Shown here in pieces: positions 16,901 through 24,438 of a stretch of 64,000 nt of DNA (position 1 is its first letter; every line of letters begins with the position of its first letter). The translations under genes were made by a program, and so were the position numbers. Source of the DNA: Rhodococcus sp. G-MC3 (GTDB lineage Bacteria; Actinomycetota; Actinomycetes; Mycobacteriales; Mycobacteriaceae); contig NZ_JASISW010000004.1 in the NCBI RefSeq assembly GCF_030063335.1, forward strand, positions 248,001 to 312,000, written 5' to 3'. The notes below the pieces were generated by a model that worked only from the letters and a program-made list of their open reading frames with translations, made no database searches and was not told the origin of the DNA.

Positions 16901-17500
16901 TTCAGGTCCGACATGATTCTGGCGCACAGCACATGGTCGGGCCAACTGAACGTGCCGGATGTGTTCACGCGACTGGTGTTGTCAGTCGCTGCCACCGGCT
17001 TGGCGCCCAAGTCCTTCTACCGCACCGATACCGGCACTCCGACCGACGACGATGGTCGCCCCCGAGCCCACTACGACGGTCTGCCTGCCGATTTCAGTGC
17101 AGCCGCGATCACTGCGCTCGGCGGCGACGCTGTGTCTGGGTACACCACCTACGACGTCCTCAATCCGCACGACGACGGCATCTCGCTCGACACGTTCGTC
17201 GACTGGATGATCGAATCAGGTCGCAGCATCGAGCGAGTCGACGACTACGACGAGTGGTTCGCACGGTTCTCCACTGCCATCGCCGACCTACCCGAGTTGC
17301 AGCGGTCGAAATCGCTTCTGCCGCTTCTCTACTCGTACGAGCAACCCGAGTACCCCTCGGCAGGAGCTCATCTACCGGCCGAGGGCTTCCGAGCCGCGGT
17401 CATCGAGGAGGGCGACGGAGACATCCCGCATCTGGGTCGCGGGCTGATCGAAAAGTACCTCAGAGACCTCGAACAGCTAGGACTGCTGGCTCCCGCGTGA
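13988..17500 (+). CDS. car: Carboxylic acid reductase (CAR)
   Basis: A 1170-residue multidomain enzyme that reduces carboxylic acids to aldehydes with ATP and NADPH. The adenylation domain has YTSGSTGTPKG from residue 247, then DYLPMSHLAGR, QDNYGSTEAG and FYRTGDVV. The carrier domain has the phosphopantetheine Ser681 in GDLGGDSLSAL. The reductase domain starts with LLTGANGYLGRF near 775 and has Tyr947/Lys951 in YGTSKWAGE. GGAGGGG precedes the ATG at 13988; upstream in-frame codons belong to the leader. Length and order match actinobacterial CARs. A phosphopantetheinyl transferase must be supplied from elsewhere. Natural substrate is unknown; aromatic and fatty acids are typical for the family. 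Confidence 0.95.
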   Translation: MTSAMDTRRQQRFAELHRTDEQFRAAEPHSTVADAAHSLQPNLTRIVTEIMERYSDRPALARRAREIVQRNGRAEIALLPRMETITYAEAWDCAGALAASLASGETRLAPGDFIATLGFAGVDYAVIELATIRLGAVSVPLQAGASARQLIDIARETEPTMLAADGDNLAVAVEIAQQCSTIRTILVLDHDDRADLDRERLTAARSAATSQSVVVEPVSEAISRGRDTTPYPLIESQDAERLATLIYTSGSTGTPKGAMHTERIVAESWAGAWNTTGPKAADGQGFPVVTLDYLPMSHLAGRALVFMTLSAGGTVNFTGAPDLSTLFEDFSLAKPTLVMLVPRVCEKIRHTAIAEIDRRLSASADGDPATVRDDVLTHFRNVTFGGRVLAAVVGTAPIAAEVKDFISELFDIGVQDNYGSTEAGMVLHDGVVMRPPVIDYRLEDVPELGYFSTDKPYPRGELLLATATIIPGYYKRPDVTAETFDADGFYRTGDVVAELAPDQLAYVDRRKNVLKLAQGEFVALARLEAAFGTSELVDQIFLYGNSQRSYLLAVVVPTSRITAAGAVTASLHTIARNEGLNSYEIPREVILAESPFTQENGLISGAGKQLRPKLVEKYGAVLEARYTDLEESRTDQLRKLRRRGPDAPILETVRESAHALLGCAGTDVSPEARFGDLGGDSLSALTFSDLLREIFDVEVPVGVVTGPSSDLRALADYIEARLGSTADTVTFDSVHGKNSSTVQADDLTLDAFLDTDTLKAAQDVAGPRAETRTVLLTGANGYLGRFLCLEWLQRMADVSGTVVCLVRGRDAANARVRLDAAFDSGDAELSARYNQLADAALEVVAGDIGNERLGLDVATWDDLAQRVDRIVHPAALVNHALPYHHMFGPNVVGTAEVIRLATADHLKPVTYLSTVAVAAGVENFVEDGDIRRESATRSVDESYANGYGTSKWAGEVLLRNAFDVLDLPVTVFRSDMILAHSTWSGQLNVPDVFTRLVLSVAATGLAPKSFYRTDTGTPTDDDGRPRAHYDGLPADFSAAAITALGGDAVSGYTTYDVLNPHDDGISLDTFVDWMIESGRSIERVDDYDEWFARFSTAIADLPELQRSKSLLPLLYSYEQPEYPSAGAHLPAEGFRAAVIEEGDGDIPHLGRGLIEKYLRDLEQLGLLAPA

Positions 17501-18100
17501 TACAGCAGGTTGTGCGGAGTCCTCGCCGAGCCAGTCGACGGAGTTGCGTCCGGACCAGTTGGCGAGCCGCTCGGTAGGGCCGGCGTGAGGGCGCGGTTCG
17601 ACAACCGCACCGAACGGAATGTCCGCGGACCCACGGATGTCCGCCGGCAGGAACTGCGGGAACACCGCCGCGACGACGCCGACCCCCGCGGGATCGGCCT
17701 CGGCGGATTGTCCGGTCGCCACCGCGAGATCCCACCCGTGCACGAGCGTCTCGTTGAGGTAGCCGATCATCACGCCGCGGCCAGGAACGGTTCCCCACGG
17801 CACGGTGATCACGGCGTCGAGCAGAGAGTCGTCCTCCCACACGGCCAGCGCAGCGGCAGCTCCCGAGGCGAAGTCACCGGCCGGATCGGCCAGGTCGGGC
17901 AGATCGACGCCGACGGCCAGTACATCTCTACCTTCACCGGCGGCACGTGCGCGGCGGACGGTGCCCACGAGGTGGCCGATCAGTGCGCGGACGTCGAATT
18001 CCGGACACGGTGTCGGGAGGGACATCTGATCGTCGGTGACGGCGGCGGCGAGGCCGGTGGTCCACTCGAGTGCGTTGCGGTAATGCGGGCGGGGATCCAT
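17477..18100 (-). CDS. TIGR03086-type DinB/mycothiol-isomerase-fold protein
   Basis: A 207-residue protein of the actinobacterial TIGR03086 family, related to mycothiol-dependent maleylpyruvate isomerases. Signature segments are LPTPCPEFDVRALIGHLVG near the N-terminus and MIGYLNETLVHGWDLAVATGQ in the middle; the conserved histidines there usually bind metal. It overlaps the last 24 bases of car on the opposite strand. It is divergent from a WYL-domain regulator with a short dyad between them, the usual arrangement of a target gene and its regulator. The reaction is unknown. Confidence 0.8.
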   Translation of the reverse strand: MDPRPHYRNALEWTTGLAAAVTDDQMSLPTPCPEFDVRALIGHLVGTVRRARAAGEGRDVLAVGVDLPDLADPAGDFASGAAAALAVWEDDSLLDAVITVPWGTVPGRGVMIGYLNETLVHGWDLAVATGQSAEADPAGVGVVAAVFPQFLPADIRGSADIPFGAVVEPRPHAGPTERLANWSGRNSVDWLGEDSAQPAVSRGSQQS

Positions 18101-18146
18101 TTTTTCTCCTTGTGTCGGCGTGAGAGGCAGTCAATCCGGTAATCAC

Positions 18147-18159
18147 GACACGTTGTGTC
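18147..18159. promoter_or_regulatory. GACAC-GTT-GTGTC dyad between divergent genes
   Basis: A 5-base perfect inverted repeat lies 25 bases before the likely start of the WYL regulator (18184) and 46 bases before the divergent TIGR03086 gene. The position suits an operator used by the WYL protein for both promoters. Confidence 0.4.
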
Positions 18160-18183
18160 ATGTATTCCTGGCAGACTTTCCTC

Positions 18184-19119
18184 ATGCGCGCGGACCGGCT
18201 CCTCTCACTCGTATTGCTGCTGCGCAATCGTGGCCGCATGTCGGCGTCCACGCTCGCGAAAGAACTAGAGGTGTCCGAGCGGACAGTCCTGCGCGATATC
18301 GACGCTCTGTCGACGTCGGGCTTCCCCGTTTATGCCGAGCGCGGGCGCAACGGCGGATTCGCGTTGATGCCCGGTTTCACGACCGATCTCACCGGCCTCT
18401 CGATCGCCGAGGCCAAGGCGCTGCTTACCGGCGAGGCATCCGAATCACTCGGTATGGCAGCAGATTTCGCGTCCGCCATGCGCAAGGTAGCGGCGTCGAT
18501 GCCCGACGAGCAACGACGAGCAGCGACTACGGTGGCCGACCGCGTGCTGGTGCGACCCGAAGGGTGGTACGCCGATCCCGCTCCGGACGAACACCTGGCC
18601 GCCGTGCAGCAGGCGGTCTTCGTCGGTTTAAGGCTTCGTATCTCGTACGCGGGGCGTGGCCGGGACGTCACCGAGCGGACCATCGATCCGATCGGCCTTG
18701 TCTACGCGGCGGGGCGGTGGTATCTGATGGCGACTCATCGCGGTAAGGACCGCACCTACCGTCTCTCGCGCATTCGGGCCGTCGTGCAGCTCGACGAACC
18801 AGCTCACCGCAGCTCGGTGGTCGACCTCGCGGCGCTCTGGGCAGGTCGACGCGAACGGTTCCGTAGCACAATCGAACTGGTGCCTGTAGTCATAAGCGTG
18901 AGCCTCGGGAGGCGGGACGAACTCGCCGCCGCTGCGATTCGGGTAATCGACGAAAAAACGGTCGACTCCCACATCGTCATGACGGTGGTACTCGGGGACG
19001 TCGGCCATGTCGCATGGCTCGCGTTCATGTTCGGCGACGACGTCGAGGTACTCGGGCCGGAGGAGGTTCGGCGGGCGGTCGCCGACCGGGCGCGAGTTCT
19101 GGCAGCCCGTCATTCCTGA
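18184..19119 (+). CDS. YafY-like HTH/WYL-domain regulator
   Basis: About 311 residues. The N-terminal winged helix is RADRLLSLVLLLRNRGRMSASTLAKELEVSERTVLRDIDALSTSGFPVYAERGRNGGFAL, followed by the WYL ligand-binding domain (RWYLMATHRGKDRTYRLSRIRAV) and the WCX C-terminal region (VAWLAFMFGDDVEVLGPEEVR). The ATG at 18184 is preferred over one 8 codons earlier because the family starts at MRADRLLSL. It is divergent from the TIGR03086 gene and probably controls it and itself. The ligand is unknown. Confidence 0.85.
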   Translation: MRADRLLSLVLLLRNRGRMSASTLAKELEVSERTVLRDIDALSTSGFPVYAERGRNGGFALMPGFTTDLTGLSIAEAKALLTGEASESLGMAADFASAMRKVAASMPDEQRRAATTVADRVLVRPEGWYADPAPDEHLAAVQQAVFVGLRLRISYAGRGRDVTERTIDPIGLVYAAGRWYLMATHRGKDRTYRLSRIRAVVQLDEPAHRSSVVDLAALWAGRRERFRSTIELVPVVISVSLGRRDELAAAAIRVIDEKTVDSHIVMTVVLGDVGHVAWLAFMFGDDVEVLGPEEVRRAVADRARVLAARHS

Positions 19120-19206
19120 CCGCTCGTCGGCCTGGGCTTCAATCGCGACGCCGGTGTACGTAGGGCACTCACCGACCGAGCGGTACAGCAGGATGGAGCG
19201 TCGGAT

Positions 19207-20664
19207 CTACCGGGTGCCCCGACGCTGGAATCGCCTCTTGCGAGCGGGCGGATCTGCGGCGATATCTGCGAGAAGAGCGTCCACGGTCTGTTCGGCATCG
19301 ACCTTGTTATCGCCGATACCTCCCGTTGCTCCTCGCTTGGCCCAACCGACGACATAGCGACCAGGCACTGCCGAGCCGTCGTCGTTGATGACGCGTCCCT
19401 CGAGATTTCGAATAGCTCCGGACATTGCGTCGAAAGGCATTCCGGGAGAGGGTGTTCCCCGATATCCGACTGCCAGGAGCGCGAGGTCGGTTGCCACCGT
19501 GACCCCGTCGCTGAGTTCAACCGACTCGACTCGATTGTCGCCCGTAAGTGCCTTCGGCGCACGTCCGAACGCGAAGACGATCCGTCGTTCGGTGCCGGCC
19601 GCTTGCAGATCGACAATCGGCGCGCCTCGGAGCGCTGACGCCGGCGCGGACACAGGCAATTGTTCGATCGCCCCGAGGACGCCCTCAGGGCCCGCGACCG
19701 CGACCTCGACACCGGGACGTGAAACGAGTGCCTGACATTCCGACCGAGTGAACGCGGCGAATTCGGGACCTCGCCGCGCTGCGATGACCACCTGGGTGAC
19801 CGTGCTCTTGCGCAACGAAGCAAGAGCGTGGCGTGAGATTTCGGTGTTCTCCAGGACGTTCGGATCCGCGGTGAGTATGCGAGCAGCGTCCAGTGCGACG
19901 TTGCCGTTTCCGATGATGGTGACCCGGTGAACTCCGGTCAGGTCGACGGCATCGGCCGGGACGTCGGGATGTCCGGTGTACCACCCGACCACCGTGCGAG
20001 CACTGATGAATCCGGGCAGTTCAGTACCGGGAATGTCGAGTGGACGATCGTTGTCCGCGCCGACTGCGTAGACGACGGAGTCGAACTTGCGCGCGGTCTC
20101 CTCGTGGGAAATGTCGGCGCCGACCTCGACGCCCAACCTCATCGTCACTCTCGGATGAATGAACAAGCTGCGGAAGTGCTCGCCGATCTGCCGGGTGCCG
20201 GCATGGTCGGGAGCGACACCGAAGCGCGCAAGCCCGCCCGGAACATCGAGTTTGTCGAAGAAAGTGATTCTGCTGCCGGGAACCCGCAGCAGAGCTTGCG
20301 CCGTATAGCACGCAGCCGGACCGGTTCCAATGATCGCCACGTCGAATCGCGGCATCGTGTTGATCGAACTCGGCGGAAACGTGGGCGGGTCCCACGCGGC
20401 GACTGCCGGCCGATCCCGGTAATAATCGGCGTTGATGTCGGCATACACAGCCTGGTCGTCCGATAGCCGCGACACTCTGGAAATCGCGTCGACCGGGCAG
20501 GCATCAGCACAGGCGCCACAGTCGATGCAGCTTCGCGGATCGATGTAGAGGAGCTCGGTCTTCCCGAAATCCGGCTCGCCGGGCGTCGGGTGAATGCAGT
20601 TGACCGGGCACACCGAGAGACACGATGCGTCGTTGCAACAGTTCTGCGTGATGGCGAAGGCCAC
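19207..20664 (-). CDS. fprB: FprB-type ferredoxin-NADP reductase with fused ferredoxin
   Basis: A 485-residue electron-transfer flavoprotein. The first 65 residues form a 7Fe/8Fe ferredoxin with two cysteine clusters (CCNDASCLSVCPVNCIHP and CIDCGACADACP). The rest is an adrenodoxin-reductase-like enzyme with the FAD motif IIGTGPAACYTAQALL and the NADP motif TIIGNGNVALDAARIL. It would pass electrons from NADPH through FAD and iron-sulphur clusters to an oxygenase. The GTG start at 20664 has GGAG 7 bases before it. It lies 48 bases downstream of an AurF-like diiron oxygenase on the same strand, its probable partner. Confidence 0.88.
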   Translation of the reverse strand: MAFAITQNCCNDASCLSVCPVNCIHPTPGEPDFGKTELLYIDPRSCIDCGACADACPVDAISRVSRLSDDQAVYADINADYYRDRPAVAAWDPPTFPPSSINTMPRFDVAIIGTGPAACYTAQALLRVPGSRITFFDKLDVPGGLARFGVAPDHAGTRQIGEHFRSLFIHPRVTMRLGVEVGADISHEETARKFDSVVYAVGADNDRPLDIPGTELPGFISARTVVGWYTGHPDVPADAVDLTGVHRVTIIGNGNVALDAARILTADPNVLENTEISRHALASLRKSTVTQVVIAARRGPEFAAFTRSECQALVSRPGVEVAVAGPEGVLGAIEQLPVSAPASALRGAPIVDLQAAGTERRIVFAFGRAPKALTGDNRVESVELSDGVTVATDLALLAVGYRGTPSPGMPFDAMSGAIRNLEGRVINDDGSAVPGRYVVGWAKRGATGGIGDNKVDAEQTVDALLADIAADPPARKRRFQRRGTR

Positions 20665-20712
20665 GTCATGTCTCCGTCGTCTTTGGCAAAATCGAGAAGG
20701 TGGAGCGTCGAA

Positions 20713-21621
20713 TCACAACATGTGAAGGCGCTTGTAGATTACCTCTGCCGGCTTGGTGACGAGGCCACAGTCGTGCAGAAACGCCATCAGGTGCTCGCTG
20801 CTGGTTCGCATCATCATGTGGTGATGCGCGTTGTTCTTCGCTTCCTTCATCGCGCGGTCGGCGTCGAGACCTGCGGCAACGTAGACGGCTTTGTTGACCA
20901 TGTTCGAGACGATGATCCGCGCGGCGATGGCAACGACGAGTGCACTTGCCTTGCGTCGACCAGCACTCTTGCCCTCGATGCGCTCGCGCATCTGCGCGCG
21001 GGCGAACGTCATGTGGCGTGATTCCTCGACAACATGGATCTTGCTGGTCGTCCGGACGAGAGGAAGCACGTTCTCCCCGCGCATCCAGTCGCGCTGCATG
21101 ACGTCGAGCACCTCTTCGGCCACCAGGATGCCGCCGTATGCGGCCTCGGCGGAGGCAATCGCCTTGAAGCCACGGCCGAGCTCACGCGAAATCTTGCGAG
21201 GAAGGTAGGCCTTGATGCCCATCTTGGTGCATGCGCGAGCGAACATGATGGAGTGACGGCACTCGTCGGCGATCTCGGTCAGCGCGAACTGGAAGTCCGA
21301 GTCCGAGGAGTCCTTGCAGTACTGATCACGAAGAACCATCTGCTGAAGAATCATCTCGAACCAGATGCCGGTGCTCATGATCGAGCAGACCTCGTGGCGA
21401 GTCAGCAGAATGCGCTGATCCTCGGTCATCTCGTTCCACATGTCGGTTCCGTAGAGCGTGCTCCACTCGGGATTCAGGCCGTACAACGACGGGTCGAGAT
21501 CCTCGTCCCATGCCACCTCTTCCATCGGATCGTATGAAAGCTGCGCAGCAGAATCGAGCAGTCGCGCAGACACGTCCTCGGCTTCGAGCAGGGCGGTCGG
21601 TGCTGTGGTCGTGCTGTTCAT
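20713..21621 (-). CDS. AurF-like diiron oxygenase
   Basis: A 302-residue helical protein of the AurF (p-aminobenzoate N-oxygenase) diiron family. Likely iron ligands are seen at RHE (about 76-77), the TEIADECRH segment (Glu116, Glu120, His123) and VVEESRHMTFA (Glu199, Glu200, His203), giving ferritin-like ExxH pairs. Such enzymes oxidise amines to nitro compounds or hydroxylate substrates and need two electrons per turnover, which the downstream FprB could supply. AAAGGAAG lies about 9 bases before the ATG. Whether it is an N-oxygenase, hydroxylase or fatty-acid-modifying enzyme cannot be told. Confidence 0.8.
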   Translation of the reverse strand: MNSTTTAPTALLEAEDVSARLLDSAAQLSYDPMEEVAWDEDLDPSLYGLNPEWSTLYGTDMWNEMTEDQRILLTRHEVCSIMSTGIWFEMILQQMVLRDQYCKDSSDSDFQFALTEIADECRHSIMFARACTKMGIKAYLPRKISRELGRGFKAIASAEAAYGGILVAEEVLDVMQRDWMRGENVLPLVRTTSKIHVVEESRHMTFARAQMRERIEGKSAGRRKASALVVAIAARIIVSNMVNKAVYVAAGLDADRAMKEAKNNAHHHMMMRTSSEHLMAFLHDCGLVTKPAEVIYKRLHML

Positions 21622-21662
21622 GGTGCGTACTTCCTTTCGTCGACGATGAAGTCGGATTAGCT

Positions 21663-21683
21663 GTTACCCAGATTACCAGTAAC
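21663..21683. promoter_or_regulatory. GTTAC/GTAAC dyad upstream of the AurF-like gene
   Basis: GTTAC and GTAAC form an inverted repeat with an 11-base gap, and inside it TTAC-CA-GTAA forms a second dyad. It lies 42-62 bases before the oxygenase start, in a 246-base AT-rich gap shared with the divergent glycosyltransferase. It is a candidate operator. The remainder of the gap (21684-21867) shows only AT-rich promoter-like DNA. Confidence 0.35.
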
Positions 21684-21867
21684 TTCTCATCACAGATACA
21701 CCTCGAGCAAAATTTTCGGAATTACACGTCGTCAAGCATCCCCAAGTTCTAAAATCGAAGAACAATCTTTTTTACTTTTTCAGCCGGAAGCATTATTCTC
21801 GAGGTTGGTTTTCGGGCTGATCCGATCTCCTCCGCTTATACCAAGGACGACCGATAGCCATGCTGTC

Positions 21868-23046
21868 ATGAGCACCGTCGTATATCTGGCAGGCAAGAGC
21901 ATGGACTCCCTCGCCGATCCCGACGTCGCCTTGGCCGAGGCCCTCGCCGAATTCGTGCACGTTCTGTGGGTCGATCCAGCTCCCCGGACGCCGAGCAAAC
22001 GTGGAGACCAATCTGGCATCGACCGAATTTCACCGAACCTGACCCGGTTGCGTCGTGCGCCTGTCGTCGGCCCCGGTAGTCGACTCAACCATCGACTCAG
22101 CCGCCATCTCGCTCGGAGGTCGCTCGCAAGGTCCATCGCTGACGCTCTGAAAGAACTCGACGAAACCAGCAACGCTGTTGTCCTGTCGGATCCGACCGGA
22201 CATTTTCCGCTGTCCATCAGCGGCCACCGGCTCTACTACTTGACCGACGACTGGGTGAGCGGCGCAGCCAAGCACCGAGTCGCACGTGGCGCAGTGCGCA
22301 AGACGATCGAGCACAACTGCGAGGCAGCCGATACCGTAGCCGCAGTCTCACACACCTTGGCAATCCGCCTACATCTGTACTCGAAGACCATCGATGCCGT
22401 GCGGGTCGTGCCGACCGGATGCACCGTCCCTGACGCCATGCGGCCCACACCGCCCGATCTTCCGACCATGTCACCGATCGCGCTCGTCGGCCCGCTCGAC
22501 GAAAGTCTCGACTACGACATCCTCGATGCGGTCGCGCGGACCGGGACGCACATCGTTGTCACCGGCCCGGTGAACACCGCCGATCCCACGACCGCTGGGC
22601 GAGCCGAAACGTTTCTTGCTCACCGCAACGTCCACTGGGTCGGGACTCGCCCCGATGCGTCGGCGGCCGACTACCTTTCGGGGGCGACCGTCGGCATTGC
22701 CCCCTTCCTCGTCGATGCGTTCAACCGAGCACGGTTCCCCGCGCAGACCCTCGACTACCTGGCATCCGGGCTTGCTGTCGTGACGACAGATCTTCCCGCG
22801 ACGCGGTGGCTCGACTCCGAGCATGTCTCGATTGCCGAATCGCCGCAACAATTTGCCGACATGGTTCTCGAATATGTTGCCAGCGAGCCAACTTCAGCTT
22901 TGTCGGCTGCACGCCGAGACGTCGCAGCGAAGCACACCTGGACGGTGCGGGCCACCGCGCTCGCCCGACTCATGGCGTTGCCCACCGACGCCTCTACGCG
23001 CACGGACTCCCGAGGCCGCGACGGGTCAGCCAAGATATTTCGCTGA
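21868..23046 (+). CDS. GT-B fold glycosyltransferase (GT1/GT4-like)
   Basis: A 392-residue glycosyltransferase-like protein of the type that carries LYYLTDDWVSGA in the first domain. In the donor domain it has AADYLSGATVGIAPFLVDAFNRARFPAQTLDYLASGLAVVTTDLPATRWL, the region that binds the nucleotide sugar. The ATG at 21868 (MSTVVYLAGKS) is chosen; the 21 codons before it do not look coding. It stands alone, divergent from the diiron oxygenase and convergent with the MFS gene. It may act with the glycan genes at the left of the window, but nothing here proves it. Confidence 0.75.
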   Translation: MSTVVYLAGKSMDSLADPDVALAEALAEFVHVLWVDPAPRTPSKRGDQSGIDRISPNLTRLRRAPVVGPGSRLNHRLSRHLARRSLARSIADALKELDETSNAVVLSDPTGHFPLSISGHRLYYLTDDWVSGAAKHRVARGAVRKTIEHNCEAADTVAAVSHTLAIRLHLYSKTIDAVRVVPTGCTVPDAMRPTPPDLPTMSPIALVGPLDESLDYDILDAVARTGTHIVVTGPVNTADPTTAGRAETFLAHRNVHWVGTRPDASAADYLSGATVGIAPFLVDAFNRARFPAQTLDYLASGLAVVTTDLPATRWLDSEHVSIAESPQQFADMVLEYVASEPTSALSAARRDVAAKHTWTVRATALARLMALPTDASTRTDSRGRDGSAKIFR

Positions 23047-23064
23047 ACCGGGCGGCATTCGCCC

Positions 23065-24327
23065 TCAGGCTCGGGAGAATGAAATCGCCACCGCACCGAG
23101 CGCACCGACCAGAGCGAATGCGTAGAAACCCCACGGCGACGCCAGGCCTGCGCCTAGAAGTGCACCACCGAGAATCGGTCCACAGATCGCACCGAGGCGC
23201 CCGATACCTGCCGACCAACCGAGCGCAGTCGCGCGTGCTTCGGGCGGATACGCGGCACTGGTGAACGCGTAGACCAGCACCTGCGCACTGAAGACGAAGC
23301 AGCCGGCGAGGAACACGAGAACGTACACACCGAACGGAAGCTTGATGCTCAGTGCCGCAAGGAACAGAGCAGCGCAAGAAAACCAGAAAATAGCCGCAGT
23401 GCGTGCACCGATTTTGTTCGCCACTCGGCCAGCGACGAGAAGTCCGACGACGGCACCGAAATTGAGTACCAGTAGAAGTGTCAAGGCCGCGCCCAGTTCG
23501 TATCCTGCCGCGCGCATGATGGTCGGCAACCAGGTGTTGAGCCCGTACACGAGCAGCAGACCCATGAACGACGTGATCCAGATGGCCACACTGTTTCGAA
23601 TCATGCCGCGAGAGAACAACGTTCGGATCGGGTTGACCACGGGCGCCGGATCGGTAGGTGCAGGCTCCAACTGCAGGCCGTGCGCCGACGCCACCGCCTC
23701 TGCCTCCTCGCGGCGTCCCTTGATCAGCAGGTAGGCGGGCGACTCGGGCAGGTATTTGAACATCAGCGGCAACAGTACGAGCGATGGCACTGCTCCGGCG
23801 ACGAACATCGATTGCCACCCGAACGGTTCGATCAGCACCAGCGCAAGCACCGCAGTTCCGACGGCACCGACGTGGTATCCGGTCATCACCGTGGTCGAGG
23901 CCGAACCCGACTTGCGCCGGGGCGAGAACTCGGTGACGAGTGCGAGCGCAGTCGGCAGTGCTCCTCCGAGCCCGACGCCTGCGAGGAACCGCAGGAGACC
24001 GAACACCAACGGGTTCGGCGCGAATGCACACAGCAGCGTCAGCAACGAGAAGGCAGCCACAGCGACGATCAACGATTTACGACGACCGAGCACGTCGGTG
24101 AGAGTTCCGATCGTCAGCGCTCCGATCGTCATGCCGACCAAACCTGCCGTAGAGATTGCGGTGATGGTCGCGGTATCGGCGCCGAAGGCGGTGTCATCGA
24201 GGATCGATGGGATCGAGGCACCGAGAACCACTAGATCGAAACCGTCGAGAAGCACGGAGACCCAGCAGAGGGCAACCACTACCCGTGCCGTCCCAGACGT
24301 GACGGTGGCCGTAGAAGTCGAGGTCAT
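23065..24327 (-). CDS. MFS transporter, aromatic acid:H+ symporter type
   Basis: A 420-residue 12-helix MFS protein of the AAHS type (PcaK/BenK relatives). It has the DGFDLVVLGASIPSIL first helix, the GTLTDVLGRRKS loop 2-3 signature and the PESPAYLLIKGRREEAEAV central loop. Relatives import aromatic acids such as 4-hydroxybenzoate. It follows the mycosporine-type operon on the same strand after a 111-base gap that carries its own dyads, so it may be a separate unit. Transport of the aromatic-like product or precursor is possible but unproven. Confidence 0.85.
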   Translation of the reverse strand: MTSTSTATVTSGTARVVVALCWVSVLLDGFDLVVLGASIPSILDDTAFGADTATITAISTAGLVGMTIGALTIGTLTDVLGRRKSLIVAVAAFSLLTLLCAFAPNPLVFGLLRFLAGVGLGGALPTALALVTEFSPRRKSGSASTTVMTGYHVGAVGTAVLALVLIEPFGWQSMFVAGAVPSLVLLPLMFKYLPESPAYLLIKGRREEAEAVASAHGLQLEPAPTDPAPVVNPIRTLFSRGMIRNSVAIWITSFMGLLLVYGLNTWLPTIMRAAGYELGAALTLLLVLNFGAVVGLLVAGRVANKIGARTAAIFWFSCAALFLAALSIKLPFGVYVLVFLAGCFVFSAQVLVYAFTSAAYPPEARATALGWSAGIGRLGAICGPILGGALLGAGLASPWGFYAFALVGALGAVAISFSRA

Positions 24328-24345
24328 GAGTACGCCGTTCGCATA

Positions 24346-24383
24346 GTGAACACCTGTTCGGTGTAGTTCGAACTATTGTGAAC
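24346..24383. promoter_or_regulatory. Cluster of GTTC/GAAC dyads before the MFS gene
   Basis: The segment contains GAAC-ACCT-GTTC (24348-24359), a perfect 12-base palindrome TAGTTCGAACTA (24364-24375), and GTGAAC at both ends. It sits 19-56 bases upstream of the MFS start. This density suggests a regulator-binding site specific to the transporter, such as an IclR or TetR operator, and argues for its separate control from the upstream operon. Confidence 0.45.
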
Positions 24384-24438
24384 CAGCACACACGCCTTGC
24401 GCAAATATGGCTCGGTTGGCCGCACGCGCCCTGCAGGC

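Noticed and set aside
23065-24327. MFS transporter as the seventh gene of the MAA operon
   Set aside because: It is on the same strand but a 111-base gap with its own dense dyads separates it, and AAHS relatives import aromatic acids; kept as a separate unit.
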